A DNA stretch of 64,000 nucleotides from Palsa-504 sp963767565 (GTDB lineage: Bacteria; Actinomycetota; Actinomycetes; Streptosporangiales; Streptosporangiaceae): assembly GCA_963767565.1 (NCBI GenBank), contig CAVYEG010000006.1, forward strand, positions 1,178,001-1,242,000, read 5' to 3'. Positions 26,332 through 34,603 of this stretch are shown one piece after another; positions within the stretch are counted from its first letter, which is position 1; every line of letters begins with the position of its first letter. Made by a program: the position numbers and the translations under genes. The notes beneath the pieces are model-generated. The model was not told the origin of the DNA, searched no databases, and saw only the letters and a list, made by a program, of their open reading frames with translations.

Positions 26332-27364
26332 CCCGGGTGCTCCCGCCGAGCCGCAGCCAGGTCGCGACGATCTCGCCGGGACCGCCGTCAGGTCCGGATT
26401 CCAGCTGCCGCAGGGCCCGGCCCACGACGCGCCGCGCGATGTCCTCGACCGGGATGACCACGGTGGTCAGCGTCGGGTGCAGGAGTTCGGCGCCGATGCT
26501 GCCGTCGAAGCCGACCACCGCCAGGTCACGGCCGATGGACAGGTTGAGCTCGGCCGCGGCGCCGTACACGATGATCGCGATCTTGTCGCTTCCGGTGATG
26601 ACCGCGTCGGGACGGGCCTCGGTCAGGAACGAGGAGATCTTGGCCCGCGCGCCGGTGTCATCCTGGACGTGCAGCAGGCCGGCGCCCTCGCCGGCCAGGC
26701 CGCGGCTGGCCAGGCCGTCGCGGTAGCCAGCTTCCCGCCGGGTGTCCCAGATGTCTCCGGTGTCGTAGCCGATGAAGCAGGGCCGGGTGAAGCCGAGATC
26801 GAGCACATGGCGCACCGCTTCGGCTTCGGCTTCGACGTTGTCGATGTCGGACCAGTGCTGCGGGACGTTCGGGCTGGTCCGGCCGAAGCCTGCGAAGGGC
26901 ATGCCGGCCTCGGCCAGCAGCGCCACCCGCTGGTCGTCGGGTTTGAGCTCAGACAGCACGAACGCGTCCACGCTGCGGCTGTTGATCAGGCGGCGCATCT
27001 CGTCGCGGGGATCAGCATCGCTGGTGACCACGAGCACCCGGTACTGCCGTCGCCCGGCCTCGGCCACCAGGGCCTGCAGGAACTGCATCATGATCAGGTT
27101 CCTGGGCTGCAGCTGGTCCGGCGTCATGAGGTAGCCCAGCTGCATGGTGCGGCGGGACCGCAGGCTGCGGGCACCGTGATGCGGATGGTAGCCCAGCTCG
27201 GCGACGGCCTCGAGTACCCGGGCCCGCGCGGCGGATCCCACCCGCCCGCTGTCGTTCAGCACGTTGGAGACGGTCTGCCTGCCGACGCCCGCCGCCCGGG
27301 CGACGTCCTCCATCGTGACAGTCGGCTGCCCTGGGCGTGATGTCCAGCGTGTCGGCGAAGCCAC
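26318..27364 (-). CDS. LacI family transcriptional regulator
   Basis: The 348-residue regulator has a LacI helix-turn-helix (TMEDVARAAGVGRQTVSNVLN) and hinge (HHGARSLRSRRTMQLGYL) followed by a periplasmic-binding-like sensor domain (GFGRTSPNVPQHWSDIDN; CFIGYDTGDIWDTRREAGYRDGL). LacI proteins usually control sugar or polyol uptake and catabolism. Its own direct targets are not adjacent: downstream is the PHP gene in opposite orientation, upstream are gene remnants. It might once have served the decayed inositol locus at 30-35 kb, but this is a guess from proximity. The GTG at 27364 is used; MEDVARAAG at 27313 is an alternative. Confidence 0.9.
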   Translation of the reverse strand: MASPTRWTSRPGQPTVTMEDVARAAGVGRQTVSNVLNDSGRVGSAARARVLEAVAELGYHPHHGARSLRSRRTMQLGYLMTPDQLQPRNLIMMQFLQALVAEAGRRQYRVLVVTSDADPRDEMRRLINSRSVDAFVLSELKPDDQRVALLAEAGMPFAGFGRTSPNVPQHWSDIDNVEAEAEAVRHVLDLGFTRPCFIGYDTGDIWDTRREAGYRDGLASRGLAGEGAGLLHVQDDTGARAKISSFLTEARPDAVITGSDKIAIIVYGAAAELNLSIGRDLAVVGFDGSIGAELLHPTLTTVVIPVEDIARRVVGRALRQLESGPDGGPGEIVATWLRLGGSTRASGR

Positions 27365-27409
27365 GATTCACCATACTGGCGAAAACTGGCCGGATGCGCG
27401 GTCGATGAC

Positions 27410-27800
27410 CTAGCTGACCAGGCCGGGCGTGAACGTCGGACGGGTTGAGGTCTCGGGCAGCTTGCGCTCGTCGGCTAGCCGCCGCACCGAGGTACCCGTG
27501 GCCAGGAACTCGGTGGCGTGCTCACCCCAGACGTGGTTCTCGACCTCCACGGTCACGCCCACGATGCCGGAGGCGCAGGCCTGCGCCGCCTCGGCCTGCA
27601 TCCGGGCCGGGGCCAGCTCCCTGGCCTCGTAGACTGAACTGCATCATCTCCTGGTTCTGGCCGACCTGGCGCAGCGACTGCATCACGCCCATGTGCGCGA
27701 TGTGGTACACGAACGTGCCGAGCACGAAGGAGACCGGGACCGCGCCGGCGGCCAGCAGCCGGAAGAAGTCCTGGGCCGATAGGTCGGAGGTCAACGCGCG
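27410..27800 (-). pseudogene. YbjQ/heavy-metal-binding-domain protein remnant, frameshifted and 5'-truncated
   Basis: On the minus strand one frame reads RALTSDLSAQDFF and then VLGTFVYHIAHMG, with NQEMMQFS, typical of the second YbjQ-like domain of actinomycete heavy-metal-binding proteins. After MMQFS the sequence continues one base out of phase as VYEARELAPARMQAEA, GIVGVTVEV and NHVWGEHATEFLATGTSVR to the stop at 27410. The N-terminal domain and start are missing: the sequence ends at an 8-bp inverted repeat (27796-27814) beyond which a different gene fragment begins on the other strand. The gene is dead by truncation and frameshift. Confidence 0.7.
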
Positions 27801-27806
27801 CCCGCC

Positions 27807-27905
27807 GGGCGCGCGGTGCACACCCTGGACGGCCTGGCCTGGTGCGTGGCCGCGATGGGATTCGCGGTGGCGGCGTCGGTCCTGGTGCGCGAACCCGCGG
27901 CGTGA
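27807..27905 (+). pseudogene. C-terminal fragment of an MFS transporter
   Basis: A plus-strand frame reads GRAVHTLDGLAWCVAAMGFAV and ends LVREPAA then TGA at 27905. This is the amphipathic-then-hydrophobic last helix and tail typical of drug-type MFS exporters. There is no start codon or preceding transporter sequence; the fragment begins at the GC-rich inverted repeat that also truncates the YbjQ-like gene on the other strand. It is too short to fold or insert as a transporter. Confidence 0.55.
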
Positions 27906-27913
27906 GCAGCCCG

Positions 27914-29554
27914 TTACCCGACCGCTCGGACCCGGCGCAGGACTTCGTCGGGTCCGAGCGCGGCAGCCACCGCGGCCAGGTCCGGACTGCGCGGCGTCCC
28001 GGTGAGCAGGATCCGGATGACCTGGGACGCTTCCCTGATCGAGCCCGGGTAGGCGGCGGGATCCTGCTTGTAGGCCTTCTGGTTGGGCGCGAACCCTAGG
28101 TCGGCGGCGAGTTCCCGGATCTGCCCGAACCAGTCGGTGTCGGGTCCTGGCGGTGTGTACCCGGCCGCGAAGGCGCCGGCCACGGCCCGGACCAGGTCCG
28201 GGTCGAGCCCGCCGAACCTGGCGTCGGCCGGATCGGTCACCGGAGCGAACAGCTCGGGGAAGAAGTAGCCGTAGACCGGGCGGAAGTCCGCCCACTTGCG
28301 CAGGTCCTTGCGCGGGTTGGCGGATCCCTCGCGCTCGATGGCTAGGGCGCGCAGCGCTAGCGGCCGCTCGGCGGCCAGGACCGCGGCCAGGTCGGGCGCG
28401 TAGCGGTCCGCCCAGGCGGTCACCTCGGCCAGGATCTGCTCGCCGGCCAGGGTGGCGACGTAGTCGGCGCAGATGTCGTCGAGCTTGACCATGTCGACCA
28501 GCGGGCCCGCGGTGCCGCACTCGGACAGCCTGATCGGCGCGACCAGGGCCTCGGCCAGCGGCATCTCGGCCAGCCGGCCGTTGGCCAGGCCGCGCAGGTA
28601 GTACTGCACGGCCGGGGCGGGAAAGCCCTGCTCGATGTAGAAGCTGACGGTGGCCTCGGGGTCCTTCCGCTTGGACAGCTTGCGGCGGCTGCCGCCGTCC
28701 TGCTTCATCAGCAGGGCGATGTGCGCGTAGGTGACCCGCTCGAAGCCCAGGGCATCGCACAGCTGCAGGTGCAGCGGCACCGAGGAGATCCACTCCTCGC
28801 CGCGGATGACCAGGCTGATCCGCATCAGGTGGTCATCGACGGCGTGCGCGAAGTGGTAGGTGGGCAGGCGCGGCTCGGCGTCGCTGCTCTTGAGGATCAC
28901 CGCGTCGTTCCTGTTGTCGTCCAAGGTCAGCGGGCCGCGGATCGCGTCGGTGAAGCTCACCCTGGTCCCGGTGAGTCCCGGGGAGCGGAACCGCACCACG
29001 TAGGGGTGGCCGGCCGCCAGCCGCTCGCTGACCTGGTCCGGATCGGCGTCCCGCCACAGGGCCCACTTCCCGTAGTAGCCGGGCAGGGCGCCCGCCGCCC
29101 GCTGCCGGGCGGTGATCTCCGCCAGGTCCTGCTTGGTCGCGAAGCAGGGATAGGCCCGGCCCTGGCGCAGCAGCTCGCGGACGTAGGTGAGGTAGGTCTG
29201 CGCCCGGGCGGACTGATGGTACGGGCCGTACCGGCCGGAGGTGTCGTCCTCGTCGGGGCCGATGGAGAAGTAGGCGAACGCCTCGGCGAACTGCTCGGCG
29301 GCCCCCTCGGTGAACCGGGCCTGGTCGGTGTCCTCCAGCCGGACCAGGTAGCGGCCGCCGCTCTGGTGGGCCACGTCGACGTCGATGGTCGCCGCGTACA
29401 CGCCGCCGATGTGCAGGTAGCCGGTGGGGCTCGGCGCGAAGCGGGTGACTTCCGCCCCGGCGGGCAGGTCACGGGGCGGGTAACGGTGCTCCCAGTGCTC
29501 GGGCTCGGGCAGTTCCGGCGGGAACAGGGAATCGACGACGGGCTGGCTCAGCAT
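27914..29554 (-). CDS. gltX: glutamate-tRNA ligase-type class I synthetase
   Basis: The 546-residue protein has a class I GluRS catalytic core with FAPSPTGYLHIGGVYAA (HIGH motif), LVRLEDTDQAR, YYGKWALWRD, IRGEEWISSVPLHLQL and KLSKRKDPEAT (KMSKS motif). A helical anticodon-binding domain follows. The sequence differs from the usual actinobacterial GltX and resembles the divergent second GluRS seen in some Clostridia and other bacteria, with a 35-residue N-terminal extension before the Rossmann core. It might be the only GluRS or an additional one; the window cannot decide. It is intact, while genes on both sides are broken. Confidence 0.85.
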   Translation of the reverse strand: MLSQPVVDSLFPPELPEPEHWEHRYPPRDLPAGAEVTRFAPSPTGYLHIGGVYAATIDVDVAHQSGGRYLVRLEDTDQARFTEGAAEQFAEAFAYFSIGPDEDDTSGRYGPYHQSARAQTYLTYVRELLRQGRAYPCFATKQDLAEITARQRAAGALPGYYGKWALWRDADPDQVSERLAAGHPYVVRFRSPGLTGTRVSFTDAIRGPLTLDDNRNDAVILKSSDAEPRLPTYHFAHAVDDHLMRISLVIRGEEWISSVPLHLQLCDALGFERVTYAHIALLMKQDGGSRRKLSKRKDPEATVSFYIEQGFPAPAVQYYLRGLANGRLAEMPLAEALVAPIRLSECGTAGPLVDMVKLDDICADYVATLAGEQILAEVTAWADRYAPDLAAVLAAERPLALRALAIEREGSANPRKDLRKWADFRPVYGYFFPELFAPVTDPADARFGGLDPDLVRAVAGAFAAGYTPPGPDTDWFGQIRELAADLGFAPNQKAYKQDPAAYPGSIREASQVIRILLTGTPRSPDLAAVAAALGPDEVLRRVRAVG

Positions 29555-29610
29555 GAGGGGATGGCTCCCGGACGACGTGCGATCACGGCCGCAAGCAGCG
29601 TACCGCCACC

Positions 29611-29838
29611 TCAGGCCGCGCTGGGATCGAGCACAGTAACGCTCTCGGGATCGGACGGCTCAGGAACACGCTCACCTGACTGCCTGAGCAGGGCGATATG
29701 CTCGGCCATCGCCTCGACCATCAGCTGCTCTGTCTCCTGCCGCGTACTGCCTGCAGCCACGACACCGGGCAGGTCCGGAGAGTAGGCGGAGTAGCCATCG
29801 TCCTCGTTGCCCTCGAGAACGACTACGTAGCCCCTCAC
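29611..29838 (-). CDS. hicB: HicB family antitoxin
   Basis: The 75-residue protein has the partial RNase H-like HicB fold: MRGYVVVLEGNEDDGYSAYS, DLPGVVAAGSTRQETEQLM and a short acidic/Ser tail. HicB binds and neutralises the HicA mRNA interferase. The GTG start overlaps the intended hicA stop (GTGA), the normal hicA-hicB coupling. No C-terminal DNA-binding helix-turn-helix is present, so it belongs to the short form. Because hicA is frameshifted, hicB now appears to be an antitoxin without an active partner in this locus. Confidence 0.82.
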   Translation of the reverse strand: MRGYVVVLEGNEDDGYSAYSPDLPGVVAAGSTRQETEQLMVEAMAEHIALLRQSGERVPEPSDPESVTVLDPSAA

Positions 29839-30037
29839 GATTGCTCCTTCCGCAGGCCAGCTTGCCGGAGAATGCTCGCCTCGGTCTCTCCTTCAGGGTA
29901 GCGCTGGGCTTGCCCGCGACGGTGACGAGCCCGGGCTTGTGCGGATGGGAGAAGTGCCGGTGCGATCCGGTTGTGCGCTTGAGCTGCCAACCATCAGCTT
30001 CGAGCAGCCGGATGATTTCCCTGATTTTCATCGGCAT
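29835..30037 (-). pseudogene. hicA: hicA toxin gene with a one-base frameshift
   Basis: The start reads MPMKIREIIRLLEADGWQL, then TGSHRHFSHPHKPG and VTVAGKPS, the dsRNA-binding fold of HicA with its active His in GSHRHF. After GKPS the frame slips and would run on through hicB. One phase over it reads YPEGETEASILRQAGLRKEQS and stops at 29835, exactly the HicA C-terminus with the GTGA overlap onto hicB. One base is missing around 29907. The His region survives but the last helix is lost, so toxicity is probably abolished. A sequencing error cannot be excluded from one read of the sequence. Confidence 0.78.
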
Positions 30038-30133
30038 GCCGCGACGGTAACCGTGAGGTCCGACAATTTACTCAAGGTAATCCATTAGCGATGTGCGACG
30101 ACAAGCTCTGGGCAAGGTTCGCAGGGGAACTTG

Positions 30134-31082
30134 ATGCGCATAGGACTCATCGGGGTGGGCCGGATCGGCGCGTTCCAGCCAGCACGCTGCGCGGACTGCC
30201 GGGAGTTGACTCCCTGGCCGTCACGGACACGGACCTGGCCCTGGCCCGGGAGGTCGCCGGGCGGCCCGGCGCCGAGGCGGCCGGGTCGGTGGCGGAACTG
30301 CTCGGCGCGGGCATCGACGGCCTGGTCATCGCCGCGGCGACCGGATCTCATCCCGAGCTCAATAAGCGCGGCGTCCAGGCGGGCCTGCCCGTCTTCTGCG
30401 AGAAGCCCGTCGCTCGCGACGTGGCGGGCACGCTGGACGTGATCAAGGCCGCCAGCGGCAGCGCGGCCGGGGTGCAGATCGGGTTCCAGCGGCGGTTCGA
30501 CGAAGGGTTCCGTGCCGCGAGGGACGCGGTGCAGTCCGGCTCGCTGGGCTGACTGCACACCGTCCGGTCCACCACGTTCGACGCGAGTCCGCCCCCGGCC
30601 GGCTAGATCCCGGGCTCCGGCGGGATCTTCCGCGACTGCGCGGTGCACGACTTCGACGTGATCCGGTGGGTGACCGGGCACGAGGTCACGCAGGCCTACG
30701 CGGTGGGCGTGAAGCGGGGCGGGGAGTTCTTCCGCGCCGCGGGCGACCTGGATACGGCGTGCGCGGTGCTGACCCTCGACGACGGCACGCTGGCCACCGT
30801 GAACTGCGGCCGGTACAACGCCGCCGGGCACGACGTCAGGCTCGAGGTGCTCGGGTCCGCGGGCAGCGTGGGCGCGGGTCCGGACGACCGGATGCCGCTG
30901 CGCTCGGCCGAGCCGGGCGTCAGCTTCCCGGCCGGGTCCCCGCACCGCCAGTTCATGGAGCGGTTCGGTGCCGCCTACGCGGCCGAGCTGGCCGCATTCA
31001 CTGAGGTCGTCGCCGGCCGGATGCCGAGCCCGTGCACGCTGGAGGAGATGCGGGCCGTCGGGCTGACCGCCGCCGAGTCCGG
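30134..31082 (+). pseudogene. iolG: Gfo/Idh/MocA-type dehydrogenase (inositol dehydrogenase-like), frameshift and two stops
   Basis: The Rossmann start MRIGLIGVGRIGAF is followed one base out of phase by ASTLRGLPGVDSLAVTDTD, VAELLGAGIDGLVIAA and VFCEKPVARDVAG (Glu-Lys-Pro motif), then FQRRFDEGFRAARDA. A TGA (30550) and a TAG (30604) interrupt GSLG-LHTVRSTTF and PPPAG-IPGSGGIF in an otherwise unbroken frame that continues SGGIFRDCAVHDFDVIRWV to about 31082. There the sequence switches into the next gene and the normal C-terminus is lost. This would have been the myo-inositol 2-dehydrogenase step; the position at the head of the iol genes supports that assignment. Confidence 0.82.
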
Positions 31083-31644
31083 GGCCCGACGGCTACCTGC
31101 CGCGTGATCCGGGCCAGCGGTCCTGGCTGCTGGCGGAGTAGGGGCTGACGCCCGCGGGCGCTTTCGTGCCCGTCGTCCTGCACGAGGCCGCCGCGGATCC
31201 CCTGGCGCAGGTCGAGCAGGCCCTGGACGCCTTCGCGAGCGGGCACCCGGTGCTGGTCCTGGTCGCCGCCACCGGCCGGGACGGCCATCACGCCCGGCCC
31301 GACCTGCTCATCGGCGGCACCGACCCGGCCCAGCTGGCCAGGGCCGCCGCGGACCGGATCGGGCACGTGCACCTGAAGGACGTGACCGCGTCCGTGGCGC
31401 AGAAGGCGGCCAGCGGCGAGATCTCCTACGCCGAGGGCGTCGGCGGCGGGCTCTACCGTCCGCTGGGCCAGCGAGACTCGACGTGGCGGGCGTCGTGGCC
31501 GCCCTCGAGGCGGCCGACTACGGCGGCTGGTACGTGCTGGAGCAGGACATCATCCTCGACGGGCCGCCCAGGAACGAGGGGCTGGCCCGGGGCGTCAGGG
31601 AGAGCCTGTACTACCTGCGCCGGCTGCTGGGCGGGCCGCGGTGA
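31083..31644 (+). pseudogene. sugar phosphate isomerase/epimerase (IolE-like) remnant
   Basis: The sequence joins the dehydrogenase remnant at GPDGYLPRDPGQRSWLLAE, an N-terminal TIM-barrel segment of IolE-like enzymes. A TAG at 31139 follows. Then GAFVPVVLHEAAADPLAQV and LVAATGRDGHHARPD lead directly into LLIGGTDPAQLARA and IGHVHLKDV, so the central part of the barrel (about 90 residues including the HP-type metal residues) is gone. After YRPLGQ another frameshift occurs; the family C-terminus (DYGGWYVLEQDIILDGPP, YYLRRLLGG) is read in a different phase to 31644. At least four lesions make it non-functional. Confidence 0.78.
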
Positions 31645-31741
31645 GCTACGACGTGCTCACCACGGGCCGAGGCTGGAGTGCTCGTCGGCCATGCCGACTA
31701 CCGAAGAGGTCGAGAGCTTCCTGCGGGGATCCGATGCCTGA
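31642..31741 (+). pseudogene. iolC: 5-dehydro-2-deoxygluconokinase (iolC) reduced to its two ends
   Basis: GTG at 31642 overlaps the epimerase stop (GTGA) and opens SYDVLTTGR, the IolC N-terminus. Only ten codons later, after GGCCGAGG, the sequence continues in another phase as LECSSAMPTTEEVESFLRG and stops at 31741, the IolC C-terminus. The 270-300 residues between, including the whole PfkB kinase core, are missing. The deletion leaves start and stop in place but out of frame. Identification rests on these two short but characteristic ends and the iolB gene next door. Confidence 0.68.
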
Positions 31742-31811
31742 GCGGGGGACCTGGCCGACCGCAGGAGGGCACGCCGCGTGCGCCCTGGTGCACGATGTTA
31801 CGGTTTCGTCC

Positions 31812-32696
31812 ATGACGATCGAGAATGGCGCCTTGAACTGGCATTTCCCCGCCCGGAGCGCGGCCGACGGACGGGAGGTCGTGCGCATCACGCCCGAGCT
31901 GGCCCACTGGGGTTACAGCGGCCTGCGGGTGCTGGAGCTGGCCGCGGGAGACGTCGAGCTCGGTGATACCGGCGGCGACGAGCTGATCGTGCTGCCGCTG
32001 ACCGGCGCGTGCGCGGTGGACACCGACGCCGGCGGCGCGGATCTGGCCGGCCGCTCCGATGTGTTCACCGCGATCACCGACTGCGCCTATGTGCCCCGGG
32101 ACACCGCTTACCGGATCAGCACGCAGGGCGGCGGCCGGTTCGCGCTGGCCAGCGCCCGGTCCCAGGCGGAGGGACTGCCGTTCCGGCACGTGACGGCGGA
32201 CGAGGTCAAGGTCGAGCTGCGCGGGGCCGGGCCCTGCTCGCGGCGGGTCAGCAACTTCGGCACCCCGGACGTGCTGGAGGCCGACCGGCTGATCGCCTGC
32301 GAGGTGGTCACCCCGGCCGGCAACTGGTCATCGTTCCCGCCGCACAAGCACGATACCGAGCGGCCGGGAGAATCGGTCCTGGAGGAGATCTACTACTTCG
32401 AGGTGGCCGACGGCCCGGCCGGACCCGGCCTGGCTTACCAGCGCGTGTACGGCACGCCGGAACGGCCCGCCGACGTGCTGGCCGAGGTGCGCAGCGGTGA
32501 CGTGGTGATAATCCCGCACGGCTGGCACGGGCCTTCGATGGCCGTGCCCGGCTACGACCTGTACTACCTGAACGTGATGGCCGGCCCCGGCCGGCGGGAA
32601 TGGCTGATCTGCGACGACCCAGCGCACTCATGGGTGCGGGAGCAGTGGAAGGACCAGCCGGTCGATTCCCGAGTGACCACGTGGAGCATGCCTTGA
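31812..32696 (+). CDS. iolB: 5-deoxy-glucuronate isomerase
   Basis: The 294-residue cupin-fold enzyme converts 5-deoxy-glucuronate to 2-deoxy-5-keto-D-gluconate in myo-inositol catabolism. Characteristic segments are WGYSGLRVLELAAGD, CAYVPRDTAYR, ELRGAGPCSRRVSNFGTP, NWSSFPPHKHDTERPGE (metal His pair), EEIYYFEVA and IIPHGWHGPSMAVPGYDLYYL. No lesion is seen. It is the only intact gene of the inositol locus. The ATG at 31812 is preferred to upstream frames; its stop overlaps a TTG start of iolD (TTGA). Without IolG, IolC and IolD it would have no pathway role here. Confidence 0.93.
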   Translation: MTIENGALNWHFPARSAADGREVVRITPELAHWGYSGLRVLELAAGDVELGDTGGDELIVLPLTGACAVDTDAGGADLAGRSDVFTAITDCAYVPRDTAYRISTQGGGRFALASARSQAEGLPFRHVTADEVKVELRGAGPCSRRVSNFGTPDVLEADRLIACEVVTPAGNWSSFPPHKHDTERPGESVLEEIYYFEVADGPAGPGLAYQRVYGTPERPADVLAEVRSGDVVIIPHGWHGPSMAVPGYDLYYLNVMAGPGRREWLICDDPAHSWVREQWKDQPVDSRVTTWSMP

Positions 32697-34029
32697 AAGG
32701 TACGGCTGACGGTAGGCAGGCCGTGGTGCGGTTCCTGGCCGCGCAGCACAGCGAGCGGGACGGCACTCGGCACCGGCTTATCGAGGGCTGCTTCGGCATC
32801 TTCGGGCACGGCAACGTGGCCGGGCTCGGCCAGGGCCTGCTCGAGGCCGAGCTCGCCACGGAGCCCGGCCTGCGGTACTGGCAGGGACGCAACGAGCAGG
32901 CCATGGTGCACGCGGCCGCCGCCTTCGCCCGGACCAGGAACCGGATGTCCACGCTGGCCTGCACGTCCTCGGTCGGGCCCGGCGCGACCAACATGGTGAC
33001 CGGGGCCGCGCTGGCCACCATCAACCGGCTGCCCGTACTGCTGCTGCCGGGCGACACCTTCGCCACCCGGGTGGCCGACCCGGTGCTTCAGCAGCTCGAG
33101 CTGCCCGCCGCGGCCGACATCAGCGTGAATGACGCGTTCCGGCCCGTATCACGGTTCTTCGACCGCATCTGGCGTCCCGAGCAGCTGCCCTCGGCGCTGC
33201 TGGCCGCGATGCGGGTGCTGACCGATCCGGCCGAGACCGGGGCGGTGACCCTGGCGCTGCCGCAGGACGTGCAGGCGGAGGCGCACGACTGGCCCGAGGG
33301 GCTGTTCGGCGAGCGGGTCTGGCCCGTTCCCAGGATCCCCCCGGACCAGGCCGCCGTGGCCCGGGCGGCGGAGCTGATCCGTTCTGCCCGGCGACCGCTC
33401 ATCGTGGCCGGCGGCGGGGTCATCTACTCCGAGGCGACCACGGCGCTGAAGTCGTTCGCAGGCACGTTCGGCATACCGGTCGGCCAGACGCAGGCCGGCA
33501 AGGGATCGATGCGCTCCGACGACCCGCTGTGCGTGGGCGCGATCGGCGCGACCGGGACCCCCGCGGCCAACGAACTGGCCGGCGGGACGTGGTGCTGTGC
33601 GCCGCGGGCTCGATGCCGGAAGACCTGCACAAGCTGTGGCGCACCAGGGATCCGGGCGGCTACCACGTGGAGCACGGCTACTCGGGCATGGGTTACGAGA
33701 TCGCCGGCGGGCTGGGGGCCAAGCTGGCGGCACCGGACCGTGAGGTCTTCGTGCTGGTCGGCGACGGCTCGTACCTGATGATGGCGAGCGAGCTGGTCAC
33801 CGCCGTGCAGGAAGGGATCAAGCTCGTCATGGTGTGCGTGGACAACCACGGGTTCGCCTCGATCGGGAACCTGTCAGAGTCCGTCGGGTCGCAGCGGTTC
33901 GGCACCAGCTACCGCTACCGCGGCCCGGACGGCCGCCTGGACGGCCGGTTCCTGCCGGTCGACCTGGCGGCCAACGCCGCCAGCCTCGGCGTGGACGTGC
34001 TGCGGGCGCAGATCATCGTGAAGGAGTAG
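32693..34029 (+). pseudogene. iolD: iolD (3D-(3,5/4)-trihydroxycyclohexane-1,2-dione hydrolase), internal deletion and frameshift
   Basis: A ThDP-dependent IolD is recognisable by FGIFGHGNVAGLGQGL, RYWQGRNEQAMVH, CTSSVGPGATNMVTGAA and LPVLLLPGDTFATR. At about 33584 the frame jumps from GTPAANELA to DVVLCAAGSMPEDLHKLW in another phase; roughly 100-130 residues of the family are lost. The ThDP/Mg segment LVGDGSYLMMASELV and NHGFASIGNLSESVGSQRFG remain. The end is also cut: after SLGVDVLRA the sequence stops with QIIVKE at 34029, losing about 70 residues. The apparent start is TTG at 32693, coupled to iolB. Confidence 0.85.
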
Positions 34030-34080
34030 CGGTCGGCCAGGTAGGCGTGGCTGCCGTGCCCGACCGGCTTTGCCGTCGCG

Positions 34081-34350
34081 TCAGGAGATCGCGCCCTGAC
34101 CTCGGACCTGATCCTGGCCTCGGCTGGCTGCCGGCCCGGCCGCGGGCGCCCCCGCCTTGTCCCATAGCAGCGACTCGACCGGGCCGTTGAAGAAGTGGCC
34201 CCGCGGGCAGCGGATCATGGCGCTTTCCAGCGGCCCGTCGGTCGAGTTCATCGTGTAGCGCCATGCCACCGCCGCCGGCAGCCCGCAGCGCGCCGTACCG
34301 TTGCGGTCCATGTAAGCCGGGCAGTCGAGGAACATCATGCTGGCATCCAT
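34081..34350 (-). CDS. small conserved actinobacterial protein, cysteine-containing
   Basis: The 89-residue protein opens MDASMMFLDCPAYMDRNG, then ARCGLPAAVAWRYTMNSTDGP and ESAMIRCPRGHFFNGPVESLL. Spaced Cys residues (DCP, RCG, RCPRGH) suggest a small metal-binding fold. Proteins with this pattern occur widely in actinomycetes but I know no function. The region after residue 60 is low-complexity. It lies on the opposite strand inside the broken inositol locus, between iolD and the permease fragment, and is apparently intact, so it may have been inserted or may predate the decay. Confidence 0.65.
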   Translation of the reverse strand: MDASMMFLDCPAYMDRNGTARCGLPAAVAWRYTMNSTDGPLESAMIRCPRGHFFNGPVESLLWDKAGAPAAGPAASRGQDQVRGQGAIS

Positions 34351-34603
34351 CGGAAACCCCCGTTCCGGTTGTTCGTTACGTTCCCGCCAAACCGGAGGGC
34401 AGCGGCACCGCGCTGATACAGCACCGGCCCTGCCGCCGAGATCGGCGTGCCTTCGGGCATACCACCCGGGTCCCGGCGGTACCGGGAGGTGGCTGGCGTC
34501 ACATGCGCTAAAGCGCGTGGTCTTCCAGGAGAGTGCGCAGGTTCCCGGCGGCGGGCCCAGGTCCGTGTCCGGCTGATGCTGCGGCTGGAGGTAACCCAGT
34601 GAC

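Noticed and set aside
30550..30552. TGA in the Gfo/Idh gene as a selenocysteine codon
   Set aside because: Homologues have no Cys at this place, a TAG follows 18 codons later, no selenocysteine insertion hairpin was seen, and the gene is broken elsewhere.
34351..34603. A possible small RNA or regulatory element between the small Cys protein and the permease fragment
   Set aside because: Only a short GCGCTAAAGCGC-type palindrome was seen; there is no conserved structure, promoter or terminator that I can support.
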